Shown: positions 24,475-34,412 of the stretch, piece after piece
How positions within the stretch are numbered: the first letter of the stretch is position 1
How the letters are laid out: every line of letters starts with the position of its first letter
Origin: Clostridiales bacterium
GTDB taxonomy: Bacteria; Bacillota; Clostridia; Lachnospirales; Lachnospiraceae
DNA length: 64,000 bases
Direction: 5' to 3'
NCBI GenBank assembly: GCA_015655075.1
Contig: JAATFT010000092.1
Coordinates: 1-64,000 of the forward strand
Program-made: the position numbers and the translations under genes
The notes under the pieces: generated by a model
Databases searched by the model: none
The model's input: only the letters and a program-made list of their open reading frames with translations
Told to the model about the DNA's origin: nothing

Positions 24475-26052
24475 TTATCGTGTATTTTTTAATAATTGCT
24501 CTGCCATATTGACAGGCAGCGGTTCACTGTAGAAATACCCCTGTGCTTTATTACATTTTGCACTCTTTAAAAATAAAGCCTGTTCATTTTTTTCAACACC
24601 CTCCGCTGTGACATCCAAATTTAAAATATGTGCCAAAGAGATTATAGTCTGAACAATACTTTGGTCACTGCGGCTATCCAGTACAGTATCCAGGAAGCTT
24701 TTATCTATTTTCAGATTATTGACAGGCAGTTTCTTTAAATATTTCATGGAAGAATAATCGGTTCCAAAATCATCAAGTGAAAATACAACTCCTAATTCCT
24801 TTAATTTCTGTATTATTGCCACGGAATAGTCTATGTCCTCTAATGCGATTGCTTCTGTTATTTCTAACTCCAAACGGTTAGGATTGATTCCCGCCTCAAG
24901 GATTGTTTCCCTTACCATATTGGCAAATTCCTGATCTTTAAACTGGCGTGCCGATATATTGACAGCCATAGCCAGATCATATCCATCTTCTTCCCATATT
25001 TTGAGCTGCCGGCAGGCATTCTTTAATACCCAGCTTCCAATAGGCACAATTAATCCCGTTTCTTCTGTAAAAGGGATAAATTCTCCTGGTAAAAGTATTC
25101 CTTTCTCCGGGTGATTCCAACGGATCAGAGCTTCAAATCCAATAATTTTGTCAGTACTTAAATCAACCAGGGGCTGATAATATACAACAAATTCATTGTT
25201 TTCCATAGCTTTTCTAAGTTCAGACTGGATTTGGATCCTATCCATTAATTTTTTATTAATGGAATCATCAAAATAAACAAATGTATTTTTACCGTTTGCT
25301 TTTGCGGCGTACATAGCGGAATCCACATTTTTAATTAATACCTGGGTGGTTTTGCCATCCTTGGGTGCCATAGCGATACCGACGCTGACCGTAATAAAGT
25401 ATTCTTTCATAGACAGTACAAAAGGATAGTCAAATATTTTCTGGATTTTTTTAATTTTTGCTTCATATTCACCGATATCGGAAAAGTTCTGGGAGAGTAC
25501 TATAAATTCATCTCCGCCTGACCGGGCAAGATAATCGTTGTCATCCATTGCCTGTTTCAGACGATGGGTTACATCAATTAATAATTCATCCCCATAAGAA
25601 TGCCCCAAGGTATCATTAATGGTTTTAAAATTATCAATGTCTACATTCATTATGGCAATTATTTCTTCATTGCGCAAAGTCAGCATGACACTGTCTAACA
25701 TTTCCGTAAAAGCCTCTCGGTTCGGCAGTTCCGTTAAATAATCCGAATACGCCAACTTTTGAATCTTTTCTTTACTGCGCTTTAGTTCATCATATTTTAT
25801 ACTGAGTTCATTTTTTGCTGTTGATACTTCTTCATACGCTGATTCTAACTCAAGGTAATCTTCATTCAGTTTCTGCTTTTCCAGCAATACAGTCTGCTTA
25901 TCTTTCGTTTTTCTTTTGACATTTATCAGAAGGATAATCAAAAGTATAATTAAAACAAGTGCCGCTAAAATAATAAAATTACCAATAACCCAATCTACTA
26001 TATAAGCCTTCCCGCCATCTGTCAGTGTTTTTAGTTCTATCGTATTTTGCAT
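24475..26052 (-). CDS. Membrane GGDEF-EAL protein (cyclic-di-GMP turnover)
   Basis: The 525-residue protein has one N-terminal membrane helix (about 20-46), a coiled coil (about 50-95), a GGDEF domain (about 97-260; intact SGGDEFIVLS) and an EAL domain (about 270-520). EAL catalytic and metal residues are visible in GFEALIRW, MAVNISARQF, LEITEAIALED, LDDFGTDYSS, LKIDKSFL and TAEGVE, so phosphodiesterase activity is expected; the GGDEF half may also be active or bind GTP. No periplasmic sensor of size. Monocistronic. Confidence 0.9.
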   Translation of the reverse strand: MQNTIELKTLTDGGKAYIVDWVIGNFIILAALVLIILLIILLINVKRKTKDKQTVLLEKQKLNEDYLELESAYEEVSTAKNELSIKYDELKRSKEKIQKLAYSDYLTELPNREAFTEMLDSVMLTLRNEEIIAIMNVDIDNFKTINDTLGHSYGDELLIDVTHRLKQAMDDNDYLARSGGDEFIVLSQNFSDIGEYEAKIKKIQKIFDYPFVLSMKEYFITVSVGIAMAPKDGKTTQVLIKNVDSAMYAAKANGKNTFVYFDDSINKKLMDRIQIQSELRKAMENNEFVVYYQPLVDLSTDKIIGFEALIRWNHPEKGILLPGEFIPFTEETGLIVPIGSWVLKNACRQLKIWEEDGYDLAMAVNISARQFKDQEFANMVRETILEAGINPNRLELEITEAIALEDIDYSVAIIQKLKELGVVFSLDDFGTDYSSMKYLKKLPVNNLKIDKSFLDTVLDSRSDQSIVQTIISLAHILNLDVTAEGVEKNEQALFLKSAKCNKAQGYFYSEPLPVNMAEQLLKNTR

Positions 26053-26211
26053 TCATTGTACCCCGAACAATTTAGTCCTTCTGCTTTACCAGTACTAAGA
26101 AAAGCTTTATTTAGTATATATTATACCAGTAAATATTGTATTAGGCAATCTTTTTTTCCCCATTAAGCATCCGGGGCAGATCGGACAGACATATCCCTCT
26201 ACGGGTGGCAT

Positions 26212-26290
26212 TTGACTGAAACAAGTAAGTCCAAATTCCCCACTTACATTTCGCTAAAAACGGAAGGACTTACTTGTAAGATCAAAACTG
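26212..26290 (+). repeat. Family B repeat, diverged copy
   Basis: TGACTGAAACAAGTAAGTCC starts it and AAGGACTTACTTGTAAGATC ends it, with TTACATTTCGCTAAAAACGG between. It lies ~15 bp downstream of the nfnB stop. The arms AAGTCC / GGACTT fold back. Confidence 0.45.
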
Positions 26291-26304
26291 AATAAATTCT
26301 ACAA

Positions 26305-27693
26305 TTATTTTTTATCTTTTAAATATTCATCGATTCCTTTTGCCGCTGCTTTACCTGCACCCATGGCAAGAATAACGGTTGCCGCACCCGTTACGGTATC
26401 ACCGCCGGCAAAAACCCCTTCCTTCGTAGTTTGCCCGTTCTCTTCATTGGCAATAATACATCTGTATTTATTGGTATCAAGCCCCTTCGTGGTGGAAGAA
26501 ATCAAAGGATTGGGACTTGTGCCTAAGGACATGATAACCGTATCCAGCTCAAGGTCAAATTCGGAATTGGGTATTACAACAGGCTTTCTTCTTCCAGAGG
26601 CATCCGGCTCGCCAAGTTCCATCTTAACACAGGTCATGCCCTTTACCCAGCCGTTCTCATCAACCAGGACTTTAACCGGGTTTGTCAAAAGCTTAAAGAT
26701 AACTCCTTCCTCTTTGGCATGATGTACTTCCTCCACTCTGGCGGGAAGCTCTTCCTCACTTCTTCTGTATACGATATATGCTTGAGCCCCAAGCCTTAAT
26801 GCAGTCCTTGCCGCATCCATGGCAACGTTGCCGCCGCCCACCACCGCTACTTTTTTGCCGGCGGCAATAGGCGTATCGTAATTTTCATCAAAGGCCTTCA
26901 TAAGATTGCTTCTTGTCAGGTATTCATTTGCTGAAAATACACCGTTGGCATTTTCACCCGGGATACCCATAAACTTAGGAAGTCCCGCGCCGGAGCCTAT
27001 AAATACGGCATCGAAGCCTTCCTCCTCCATTAACTCATCAATTGTAGTGGATTTACCGATAACAACGTTGGTCTCAATCTTTACTCCAAGTGCTTTTACA
27101 TTATCGATTTCTGTCTTGACAACCGTATCTTTAGGCAGACGAAATTCCGGTATACCATATACCAAGACCCCGCCAGGCTCGTGCAAGGCTTCAAATATGG
27201 TTACGTCATATCCCAGCTTGGCTAAGTCGCCTGCGCAGGTTAACCCCGCAGGGCCGGAACCGACCACGGCAACCTTCTTGCCATTCTTAACAGAGGGAGC
27301 TTCCGGTTTTATTTTATTTTCCCTGGACCAGTCCGCCACAAAACGCTCTAACTTACCGATGGATATCGGCTCGCCTTTTATTCCCCTGACACATCTTTCC
27401 TCACACTGAGATTCCTGGGGACAAACCCTGCCGCATACTGCCGGAAGCGCTGAATACTGACTGATGATTTTGGAGGCCTCCTTTATATTGCCGGCCTCCA
27501 CTTCTTTAATAAATCCGGGTATATCAATGGATACGGGGCAGCCGGTAATACATCTCGCATTTTTACATTTTAAGCATCTACTGGCTTCTTCTCCCGCTTC
27601 TTCTATATTATATCCTAAACATACTTCCTTAAAGTTATGTGCTCTTATTTTCGGATCCTGCTCTCTGACAGGAACTCTTTTTAATATGTCCAT
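26305..27693 (-). CDS. nfnB: NfnB, large subunit of electron-bifurcating NADH-dependent ferredoxin:NADP+ oxidoreductase
   Basis: A GltA-type FAD/NADPH protein of 462 residues. The N-terminal region carries two [4Fe-4S] cysteine sets (CLKCKNARCITGCPV and VCGRVCPQESQCEERCV), then two Rossmann motifs (VVGSGPAGLTCAG ~141 and VVGGGNVAMDAA ~285). Encoded 60 bp after the NfnA-type gene, it should form NfnAB, which reduces 2 NADP+ using NADH and reduced ferredoxin, rather than glutamate synthase, for which no large GOGAT subunit is present. Many databases label it gltA. AGGAG start. Confidence 0.9.
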   Translation of the reverse strand: MDILKRVPVREQDPKIRAHNFKEVCLGYNIEEAGEEASRCLKCKNARCITGCPVSIDIPGFIKEVEAGNIKEASKIISQYSALPAVCGRVCPQESQCEERCVRGIKGEPISIGKLERFVADWSRENKIKPEAPSVKNGKKVAVVGSGPAGLTCAGDLAKLGYDVTIFEALHEPGGVLVYGIPEFRLPKDTVVKTEIDNVKALGVKIETNVVIGKSTTIDELMEEEGFDAVFIGSGAGLPKFMGIPGENANGVFSANEYLTRSNLMKAFDENYDTPIAAGKKVAVVGGGNVAMDAARTALRLGAQAYIVYRRSEEELPARVEEVHHAKEEGVIFKLLTNPVKVLVDENGWVKGMTCVKMELGEPDASGRRKPVVIPNSEFDLELDTVIMSLGTSPNPLISSTTKGLDTNKYRCIIANEENGQTTKEGVFAGGDTVTGAATVILAMGAGKAAAKGIDEYLKDKK

Positions 27694-27753
27694 GTTCTTA
27701 ACTCCTATCTATTCTAATAAATGCCTTCCCAAAGGCATTGCCCTATATGCAAA

Positions 27754-28641
27754 TTAATTGTCACTGCAGCCGCAGCTGCCGCTTTTATGAGTGATACCTT
27801 CCCGTTCCCTTAAAACAGTCCTTCCCTCTATCGTTTTATACATCTGCTGCCTTTTCATAGATTCGTCAAAATCGACAAGATGTCCGTCAAACTCAGGACC
27901 GTCCACACAGGCAAATTTAACCTGGTTCCCAACTGTTAAACGACAGGCACCGCACATACCGGTTCCGTCCACCATGATGGGATTCATGCTGACTACGGTG
28001 TGGATTCCCAATTCTTTGGTGAGAATACATACAAATTTCATCATAATGATGGGCCCGATGGCAATAACAAGGTCATAGTGTTTTCCCTGATTATAGACCA
28101 AATCTTTTATACGGTCATTGACATTTCCTTTAAAGCCATAGGAGCCGTCATCCGTAGTAACATATACATTCTTGGCTACCTGCCCCATCTCATCCTCTAA
28201 AATAATCAGGTCTTTATTTCTTGCTCCTATTATACAGTCTACTTCATATCCATGGTTTTTCATCCATTTAACCTGAGGATAAACGGGTGCCGTCCCCACG
28301 CCGCCTGCAACAAAAAGGATACTTTTCTTTTTCAGTTCCTCAGGAGGCTCATCCACTAATTCCGATTTGCATCCCAAAGGACCTGTAAAATCACGGAAAC
28401 CTTCTCCGGCTTCATAGCCGGCCATTCTTTTGGTGGAGCTTCCCAATGCCTGGAATACAATGGTAACCGTACCTGCCTTTCTGCTATAATCACATATTGT
28501 CAAGGGAATTCTTTCCCCCTTTTCATCCATCTTTACAATAACAAACTGCCCTGGATAACAAGATTTAGCAACTCTTGGCGCATAAATATCCATAAGGTAA
28601 ATATTAGGTGCCAAAGTCTCTTTCTTTAATATCTCATACAT
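27754..28641 (-). CDS. nfnA: NfnA, FAD/NAD-binding small subunit of NfnAB
   Basis: A ferredoxin-NADP reductase-like protein. From ATG 28639-28641 (MYEILKKETLAPNIYLMD, behind GGAGGG) it has 295 residues: FAD domain (about 1-100, with GERIPLTICDY), NAD domain (about 100-225, FVAGGVGTAPVYP) and a [2Fe-2S] site in GTGMCGACRLTV...FACVDGPEF, plus a Cys-rich tail CGCSDN. The open frame extends five codons further to a GTG, which has weaker support. It is first in the nfnAB operon and resembles PyrK/sulfide dehydrogenase beta subunits. Confidence 0.9.
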   Translation of the reverse strand: MYEILKKETLAPNIYLMDIYAPRVAKSCYPGQFVIVKMDEKGERIPLTICDYSRKAGTVTIVFQALGSSTKRMAGYEAGEGFRDFTGPLGCKSELVDEPPEELKKKSILFVAGGVGTAPVYPQVKWMKNHGYEVDCIIGARNKDLIILEDEMGQVAKNVYVTTDDGSYGFKGNVNDRIKDLVYNQGKHYDLVIAIGPIIMMKFVCILTKELGIHTVVSMNPIMVDGTGMCGACRLTVGNQVKFACVDGPEFDGHLVDFDESMKRQQMYKTIEGRTVLREREGITHKSGSCGCSDN

Positions 28642-28975
28642 TCCTTTTCCCTCCACTTCCTAAACTGGCTAAAACCATCAGGTATTAACCACCTTTATCA
28701 TTATAGAATATTCTCCTTAAAAAATCCAGTATTTTTACCTGGGAAACAAGAATAACATTCAAAAATTCAACCATAAGCGGCTATAACCGCTTCATAAAAT
28801 CTTAAGATTTTCTACATTTTTACTTCATATTTACCTGTTAATCTATAAGCCTAAATACTCTCCACTCTTTCATCCTTAATTAGGAAACCACATAAATATA
28901 GAAATTTTCCTTAAAATATTATATAATAATAGAATAGTGTACTATATTACATAAGGGAAAAGAGAGGATAAAAAT
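28642..28975. other. Divergent promoter region of nfnAB and the two-component system
   Basis: About 334 bp of AT-rich DNA between divergent genes. TATAAT-like boxes occur on both strands (near 28700 for nfnA, near 28920 for the response regulator), and AAGCGG/CCGCTT forms a small hairpin around 28776-28793. No gene is seen. Confidence 0.4.
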
Positions 28976-29671
28976 ATGTATAACATATTAGTATGTGACG
29001 ATGATAAAGATATCGTGGAGGCCATACAAATCTATTTAAGTGCGGAAGGCTATCATATAATAAAAGCTTATAACGGCAAGGAAGCTATAGATATTATCAA
29101 TACCGCCGAAATTCATCTTGCTTTATTGGATATCATGATGCCTCAGATGGACGGTATCCGGGTCACCATGAAATTAAGGGAAAATAACAGCACTCTTCCC
29201 ATTCTCTTATTAACTGCCAAATCAGAAGACAGCGATAAGGTTCTCGGCCTAAATGTAGGTGCGGATGATTATATAACAAAACCATTTAATCCTTTAGAAT
29301 TAATTGCCAGAGTAAAATCTGCCCTGCGGCGTTATACCAAGCTTGGAAGTATTGTTGCGGAAGAGCAGAATATATATTCCTCCGGCGAGCTGGTCGTTAA
29401 CGATGACCGCAAGGAAGTATACGTTGACGACGAACTGATAAAGCTTACGCCAATTGAATATAACCTGTTAAAGCTTTTAGTCAAGAATAAAGGCAGGGTT
29501 TTTTCCATCAACGAAATTTATGAGCTGATTTGGAACGAGCCTTCCTACGGTGCAGATAATATAGTAGCAGTCCATATCCGCCATATACGCGAGAAAATTG
29601 AAATTAATCCAAAAGAACCGAAGTATTTAAAGGTTGCATGGGGTATAGGCTATAAAGTTGAAAAATACTGA
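28976..29671 (+). CDS. OmpR/PhoB-family response regulator
   Basis: A 231-residue regulator with receiver domain (acidic pocket DDD 8-10, phospho-acceptor Asp52 in LLDIMMPQMDG, Thr80 and Lys102) and a C-terminal winged helix (about 130-230, LTPIEYNLLKLLVKNKGRVF). It is most like VanR-type regulators. The kinase gene starts 13 bp after its stop. Target genes cannot be read from the sequence. Confidence 0.93.
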   Translation: MYNILVCDDDKDIVEAIQIYLSAEGYHIIKAYNGKEAIDIINTAEIHLALLDIMMPQMDGIRVTMKLRENNSTLPILLLTAKSEDSDKVLGLNVGADDYITKPFNPLELIARVKSALRRYTKLGSIVAEEQNIYSSGELVVNDDRKEVYVDDELIKLTPIEYNLLKLLVKNKGRVFSINEIYELIWNEPSYGADNIVAVHIRHIREKIEINPKEPKYLKVAWGIGYKVEKY

Positions 29672-29684
29672 AAGGAGCAGTACA

Positions 29685-31883
29685 ATGGATAAATTAAAAA
29701 AGTCTCTCATTGTGAAAGCATTGATACATATTGCACTCTTTTTAAGCGGGCTGAATCTCCTGATTGGGTCCTATCATATCTTTACTTACCTAGATTCTTA
29801 TTCTGCCAGTACAACCGACTTTAAAGATACCGCAGAGTTTCAAAGCAAATATTTAAAATATGTGGAACGGGTGGCCGTATATGCCGATTACCGTGAGAAA
29901 GGTTATTCCGGAAGTATGGTTTATGATTCTTCTTCCCTGGATTTATCCGATTTATTTAAAACCGAAAAGGATAAGCCTGAATATTCCGATGCGAATGAGC
30001 AGCAAGAGGATTTCGATTATTACAATGCCATATTGAACCAGGCGAACAGTAACTTTCTATATTATGTGGAAAATTTAAAGACAGGTACGATCTACTGCTC
30101 TTCTGACCTGGAAAAAAAACTGAAAGCCCTGTCGGCTAAATATGGGGATGACGCAATGGATGCTTATCTCGAGAGTGTCAAATCAAACCCCGCCTATTTG
30201 ATTATTAATACGAAAACAGAACGTTATGCTACCAATGTAAACCGTAATTTCCAATATCTGAATGATGAAAACTTAAGCTGGGTAATTGATTATATCAACG
30301 GTAATTTTGTAAGTAACTATGATGAACCGGATGAAAACCGGGGCGAATATATTATATGTACTACCATCGTAAATGAATTTCCGAATTATAACGACGAATT
30401 TGGTTCTATGTATAAGCAATTCCAGAAATTACACGATAATTACAGAGATTCATTATATCCCGTACCCTTTTCCTTTATCTGCCTGTTATTATTTTTAAGT
30501 GTGACAATTTCTTTTTCCGGTCATAAAAAGGGAAAGAACAGTATTTCCGTAAATGGTTTTGACCGTTGCTATACCGAGATTGGTTTTTTGTGCGTAGCCG
30601 CCGGTATCGTTGTCTTTTACCTGTTTGCCGGATACCTCTGCCGGCTGTTATACCATGGATTTGATTTAGATTTTTACTACGTTATTATACTGGCTTATTC
30701 GATTCTTTACCCCTTTTGCATGTTTGGACTCCTAAGTCTGGTACGGCGGATTAAGGCAAATATATTATTCAAAAATTCACTGATCGTCCGTTTTTTTATT
30801 AAGCTCCGTATATTTATTCAGGATTTTTTTGTACAGCAGACTATCACCTACCGAGTATTTGCTATCATAATACTGTTTGCCTCAGTACAATTCCTGGCAT
30901 TTTATCTATACAATAAACCCATTTTCATGGACAGAAGGATAGAGTTTTTAATGATAGCCATACCGGATTATTTATATTTAGGTTATATTCTTTTAAAAGC
31001 CACCATTGATTATAATATTGTGACAAAAGAAACAAAAAAAATCGCAGAAGGCGGCCTCACCCATAAAATACCGGTTGTCAATATGCATGAACCGGCTCTT
31101 ACTCTGGCAGAATATATCAATAATATCGGAGAAGGCTTCTCTGCCGCCGTTGATGAAAAGCTGAAAAGCGAACGGCTTAAAACGGAATTAATTGCCAATG
31201 TATCCCATGACATCAAAACTCCGTTAACTTCCATTATTAACTATGTGGATTTATTAAAAAAAGAAAATCTGAATAATGAGAAAGCCACAGGATATTTAGA
31301 CATTTTATCGAGCAAAACCTGGCGTCTCAAGACTCTGATCGAGGATCTGATGGAGGCTTCCAAAGCTTCCTCCGGTGCTATTTCCTTAAACTTGGAATGT
31401 CTTAACCTGGTGGAGCTAATACGGCAGTCCATCGGAGAATTTAAGGATCGGTTTGTAAGCCACAACCTGGAAGTGGTTTTAAATATGAAGGAAGAACCCG
31501 TTTATATCCTGGCGGACGGCCGAAGCACCTACCGCATTATCGAAAATATCTTCTCTAATGCAAACAAATATGCGCTAAGCGGGACAAGAATTTATGTGGA
31601 TATTATTACCGACGAACAGACCGTAACAGTTTCCGTAAAAAATATATCCGCAAATAAATTAAACATAAACGCGGATGAATTAATGGAACGGTTTGTCCGG
31701 GGTGATTTGTCCCGTAATACGGAAGGCAGCGGTTTAGGCCTGTCCATAGCAAAAAGTCTGGCTTCACTCCAAAACGCTGTCTTTGATATTGAACTGGACG
31801 GAGATTTATTTAAGTCGATATTAAAGTTTAAACGTATTTATCTAAAAAACAGAAATGTCACGGACGCAAATACAGCCAGCTAA
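29685..31883 (+). CDS. Membrane sensor histidine kinase paired with the preceding regulator
   Basis: The start is ATG 29685 behind GAAAGGAG; the frame from 29658 overlaps the regulator. The 732-residue protein has one N-terminal helix (~12-35), a ~220-residue extracytoplasmic region, a block of about six membrane helices (~260-445), then a HisKA domain with phospho-acceptor His508 (ANVSHDIKTPLTSI) and an HATPase domain (N box ENIFSNANKYA, G box GSGLGLSIAKSL). The multi-helix block before the kinase core is typical of a clostridial VanS-like subgroup. It converges on a CYTH gene 7 bp away. Confidence 0.9.
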   Translation: MDKLKKSLIVKALIHIALFLSGLNLLIGSYHIFTYLDSYSASTTDFKDTAEFQSKYLKYVERVAVYADYREKGYSGSMVYDSSSLDLSDLFKTEKDKPEYSDANEQQEDFDYYNAILNQANSNFLYYVENLKTGTIYCSSDLEKKLKALSAKYGDDAMDAYLESVKSNPAYLIINTKTERYATNVNRNFQYLNDENLSWVIDYINGNFVSNYDEPDENRGEYIICTTIVNEFPNYNDEFGSMYKQFQKLHDNYRDSLYPVPFSFICLLLFLSVTISFSGHKKGKNSISVNGFDRCYTEIGFLCVAAGIVVFYLFAGYLCRLLYHGFDLDFYYVIILAYSILYPFCMFGLLSLVRRIKANILFKNSLIVRFFIKLRIFIQDFFVQQTITYRVFAIIILFASVQFLAFYLYNKPIFMDRRIEFLMIAIPDYLYLGYILLKATIDYNIVTKETKKIAEGGLTHKIPVVNMHEPALTLAEYINNIGEGFSAAVDEKLKSERLKTELIANVSHDIKTPLTSIINYVDLLKKENLNNEKATGYLDILSSKTWRLKTLIEDLMEASKASSGAISLNLECLNLVELIRQSIGEFKDRFVSHNLEVVLNMKEEPVYILADGRSTYRIIENIFSNANKYALSGTRIYVDIITDEQTVTVSVKNISANKLNINADELMERFVRGDLSRNTEGSGLGLSIAKSLASLQNAVFDIELDGDLFKSILKFKRIYLKNRNVTDANTAS

Positions 31884-31890
31884 GTATCCG

Positions 31891-32385
31891 TTAAAATTCT
31901 TCAAGATTTTCAACGGCAGCCAGATGATTATTTTTATACCGTTTATCAAAGGAAACGTCCTTTCCAAACCAATCCGGCGGGTGAAAGGCGGTCGCTTTTT
32001 CTTTATCGGGAAATTCCACCTCAACAAAAATAAGTCCCTCCAGACATCCGTGGAACTCATCCAATTCAGCCGTATAATTACCTTCTATGGGTATCAGATA
32101 CCTGGTTTTTGTAATCATTCGGTTATCAACCTTTTCCCGTAAGTGAAGGTACGCTTTCTCACTTAACACAAGTTCCACCTCTTCACAGATTGAGGCAATA
32201 TTTTCGGAATCTCCCGTCATATTTAAACGGGATTTATAAGTTAAGTAGTACTCTTCATTACTCTTTCGTATCCTTACTACCGGATTGGTACAAAGATAAC
32301 CCTGTTCTATTTCTTTCTTCCGGTATTGCCCTAAATTCTCCGGTTTCCTTACAATCTGAAATTTTCTCTCTATTTCCATACTCAT
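31891..32385 (-). CDS. CYTH domain protein (triphosphate tunnel metalloenzyme)
   Basis: A 164-residue protein with the CYTH signature EIERKF (ExExK) at residues 4-9 and further charged strand motifs (VVRIRKSNEEYYLTYKS, YTAELDEFHG, FVEVEF). Such enzymes hydrolyse inorganic tripolyphosphate or make related products; class IV adenylate cyclase is a less likely alternative in this lineage. GGAGG precedes ATG 32383-32385. Confidence 0.88.
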   Translation of the reverse strand: MSMEIERKFQIVRKPENLGQYRKKEIEQGYLCTNPVVRIRKSNEEYYLTYKSRLNMTGDSENIASICEEVELVLSEKAYLHLREKVDNRMITKTRYLIPIEGNYTAELDEFHGCLEGLIFVEVEFPDKEKATAFHPPDWFGKDVSFDKRYKNNHLAAVENLEEF

Positions 32386-32450
32386 ACTGCATCCTCCAAC
32401 TTAATTTTAACAGTCACTTTCCCTGTGCTTAAAATAAACTGAATACTGAA

Positions 32451-32927
32451 TTAGAATGTCTGTTTTGCAATTAACCGCAAATCAACCTGATTCTCCAGAA
32501 TCTCATATCCGATCTTTTTATATACCCGGTTTGACATGGGATTTTTTTTATCTACAAACAAAGCACAGAAACGGTTGCCCTTTTCTAACATTCCTTTACT
32601 TAAATAATACATATTTGCCGCGGCATAACCCGTGTTTCTGAATTCTCTCGGGGTATAAACATAATTCAAACGGATGCCGTTAACTAATTGCCTGGAAGCT
32701 GCCGCCATGGATACAATCCTGCCCTCCCGATTTTCAAAAACATACATTCTGCCCTCTTCAATTATTTCAATTGCTTTGGGAAGCTGAGTTTCATATAAAA
32801 TACTTTCTTCCAAAGCCTCCGCGGAAAATTTTATCATCCAGCCGGCTATTTGCCCAGCCTCATCCGCCTTGGCCTTTCTGGATATCCCTTCCGGCAAATT
32901 CACCGTTAATAGTTTTTTAAGTTCCAT
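32451..32927 (-). CDS. GNAT family acetyltransferase, N-terminally short
   Basis: The C-terminal part carries the acetyl-CoA-binding signature IRLNYVYTPREFRNTGYAAANM followed by FCALFVDKKNPMSNRVYKKIGYE. The family this resembles usually has a ~120-residue N-terminal domain that is missing here. I place the start at ATG 32925-32927 (MELKKLLTVN, after AGGGGGA); a TTG at 33012-33014 would add 29 residues. Possibly a truncated or minimal acetyltransferase. Confidence 0.65.
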   Translation of the reverse strand: MELKKLLTVNLPEGISRKAKADEAGQIAGWMIKFSAEALEESILYETQLPKAIEIIEEGRMYVFENREGRIVSMAAASRQLVNGIRLNYVYTPREFRNTGYAAANMYYLSKGMLEKGNRFCALFVDKKNPMSNRVYKKIGYEILENQVDLRLIAKQTF

Positions 32928-33141
32928 ATAACGATTTTCCCCCTGAGTTAATATATGGACGTAATAAAGACTCTGCAATATTTTAATTATACGCTTATTT
33001 ATTTGGAATAACAATTAATTTTTCCCCGAGCCATTTCTGAAAAATTATATTTTTAATAATATTTACCCTGATGAATTTTTTAACATATCCTCCACAGCGG
33101 AATAAACTGATATAATAAAAATTTTTCATGGAGGTATTCTT

Positions 33142-33963
33142 TTGGGATACTATATAAATGTGGAACCGAAAGTAAAAGTTTACTGTGAGGATTTAAATCC
33201 CCAGGGCAGAAAAACCATCGTATTCTTACATGGATGGCCGGGAAGCCATGAACTGTTTGAATATCAGTTCAATCATCTTCCTAAGTTAGGATACCGCTGT
33301 ATCGGACCGGACCAGAGGGGGTTTGGTTTATCCGATAAACCCTTTGACGGTTATGATTACAACCGATTGTCCGACGACGTCCGTTGCGTCATGGAAACAC
33401 TTGGCTTACATGACGTGACCTTAGTGGGGCACTCTACCGGCGGGGCAATTGCAGTAAGATATATGGCCAGGCACCGGGAATATGGAGTTTCCAAACTTGT
33501 TTTATGTTCGGCCGCCGCCCCAAGTCTCATAAAAAGGCCATATTTTCCTTACGGACAGACAAGGGAGGCCGTAGTTAATATTATACGGGGCACCTACCAG
33601 GACCGTCCCAATATGCTCCGGGATTTTGGAGATATCTTCTTTTATCAGCAGGTAAGTCAACCACTTAAAGACTGGCTATTCCGGCTGGGGCTTATGGCAG
33701 CCTCCTGGGCTACTGCAAAAATTGCCAATACCTGGCTGGATGAAGAAGGTCTGTTTTACGATTTGGGCACAATACGCGTTCCGACACTGATTATCCATGG
33801 CATTCATGACGAGGTATGCTATTTTCCGTTAGGAGAAGCCCAGAATAGGTTGATAAAAAATTCCAGGCTTATTCCTTTTAAAAACAGCGGCCATGCTTCA
33901 TTCTATGAGGAACGCAGCAAATTTAACATGGAATTGAGGAGATTTATCGAAAATCTGTCCTGA
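33142..33963 (+). CDS. Alpha/beta hydrolase
   Basis: A 273-residue enzyme starting at TTG 33142 behind GGAGG (7-bp spacing). The oxyanion region is FLHGWPGS, the nucleophile Ser lies in LVGHSTGGAIA, the acid Asp in IIHGIHDEVC and the base His in FKNSGHASFYEE. GPDQRGFGLSDKP is typical of haloalkane dehalogenase/epoxide hydrolase/peroxidase-like members; the substrate cannot be assigned. Confidence 0.88.
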   Translation: MGYYINVEPKVKVYCEDLNPQGRKTIVFLHGWPGSHELFEYQFNHLPKLGYRCIGPDQRGFGLSDKPFDGYDYNRLSDDVRCVMETLGLHDVTLVGHSTGGAIAVRYMARHREYGVSKLVLCSAAAPSLIKRPYFPYGQTREAVVNIIRGTYQDRPNMLRDFGDIFFYQQVSQPLKDWLFRLGLMAASWATAKIANTWLDEEGLFYDLGTIRVPTLIIHGIHDEVCYFPLGEAQNRLIKNSRLIPFKNSGHASFYEERSKFNMELRRFIENLS

Positions 33964-33986
33964 AATAATCCGCAGAACAAACCCGG

Positions 33987-34412
33987 CTATATTCCATTAA
34001 ATATAAAGACTTTGCTCAAAATATAATTCAACACAATGACAACCACTGCCAGGGCAGATTTTACAAGCATATTGTTCCACTCTAGAATTGACACAAAAAG
34101 AAACAGGCCGGCTTCTTCGACAACCAGGGAAAATCCCCTGGCAAGAAAGAACTTAATCACCTTCGTTAAGCCTTTCCTGACAGTGGATTTTTTTTCCTGA
34201 AATACTAAGGTGACATTCATATAGTAAGCAAATGCAACTGCAAAAAACCAGGCTATTACGTTGGCAATTAGATTGTTAAGATGAAAAACATAGCAAAGCA
34301 GGAAATAGAAAACCAGATTAACTCCTGTGGTTAATACTCCCGATATGGCATAAGAAACCGTTTCCCTGTTAATAATTCTGTCTTTAATTTTGCTTATCTG
34401 CTTAAATCTCAT
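33987..34412 (-). CDS. GtrA family membrane protein
   Basis: A 141-residue protein with four hydrophobic helices (about 20-40, 46-66, 82-103, 115-135) and the family motif YAISGVLTTGVNLVFYFLL. GtrA-like proteins are thought to flip polyprenyl-linked sugars. Its place as last gene of the exopolysaccharide operon fits a role in supplying a lipid-linked substituent. Its ribosome site (AAGGAG) lies inside a 23-codon ORF that overlaps its start. Confidence 0.85.
   Translation of the reverse strand: MRFKQISKIKDRIINRETVSYAISGVLTTGVNLVFYFLLCYVFHLNNLIANVIAWFFAVAFAYYMNVTLVFQEKKSTVRKGLTKVIKFFLARGFSLVVEEAGLFLFVSILEWNNMLVKSALAVVVIVLNYILSKVFIFNGI

Noticed and set aside
26305-28641. Glutamate synthase small subunit operon
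   Set aside because: The gene pair order, the [2Fe-2S] small subunit and lack of a GOGAT large subunit fit NfnAB better.
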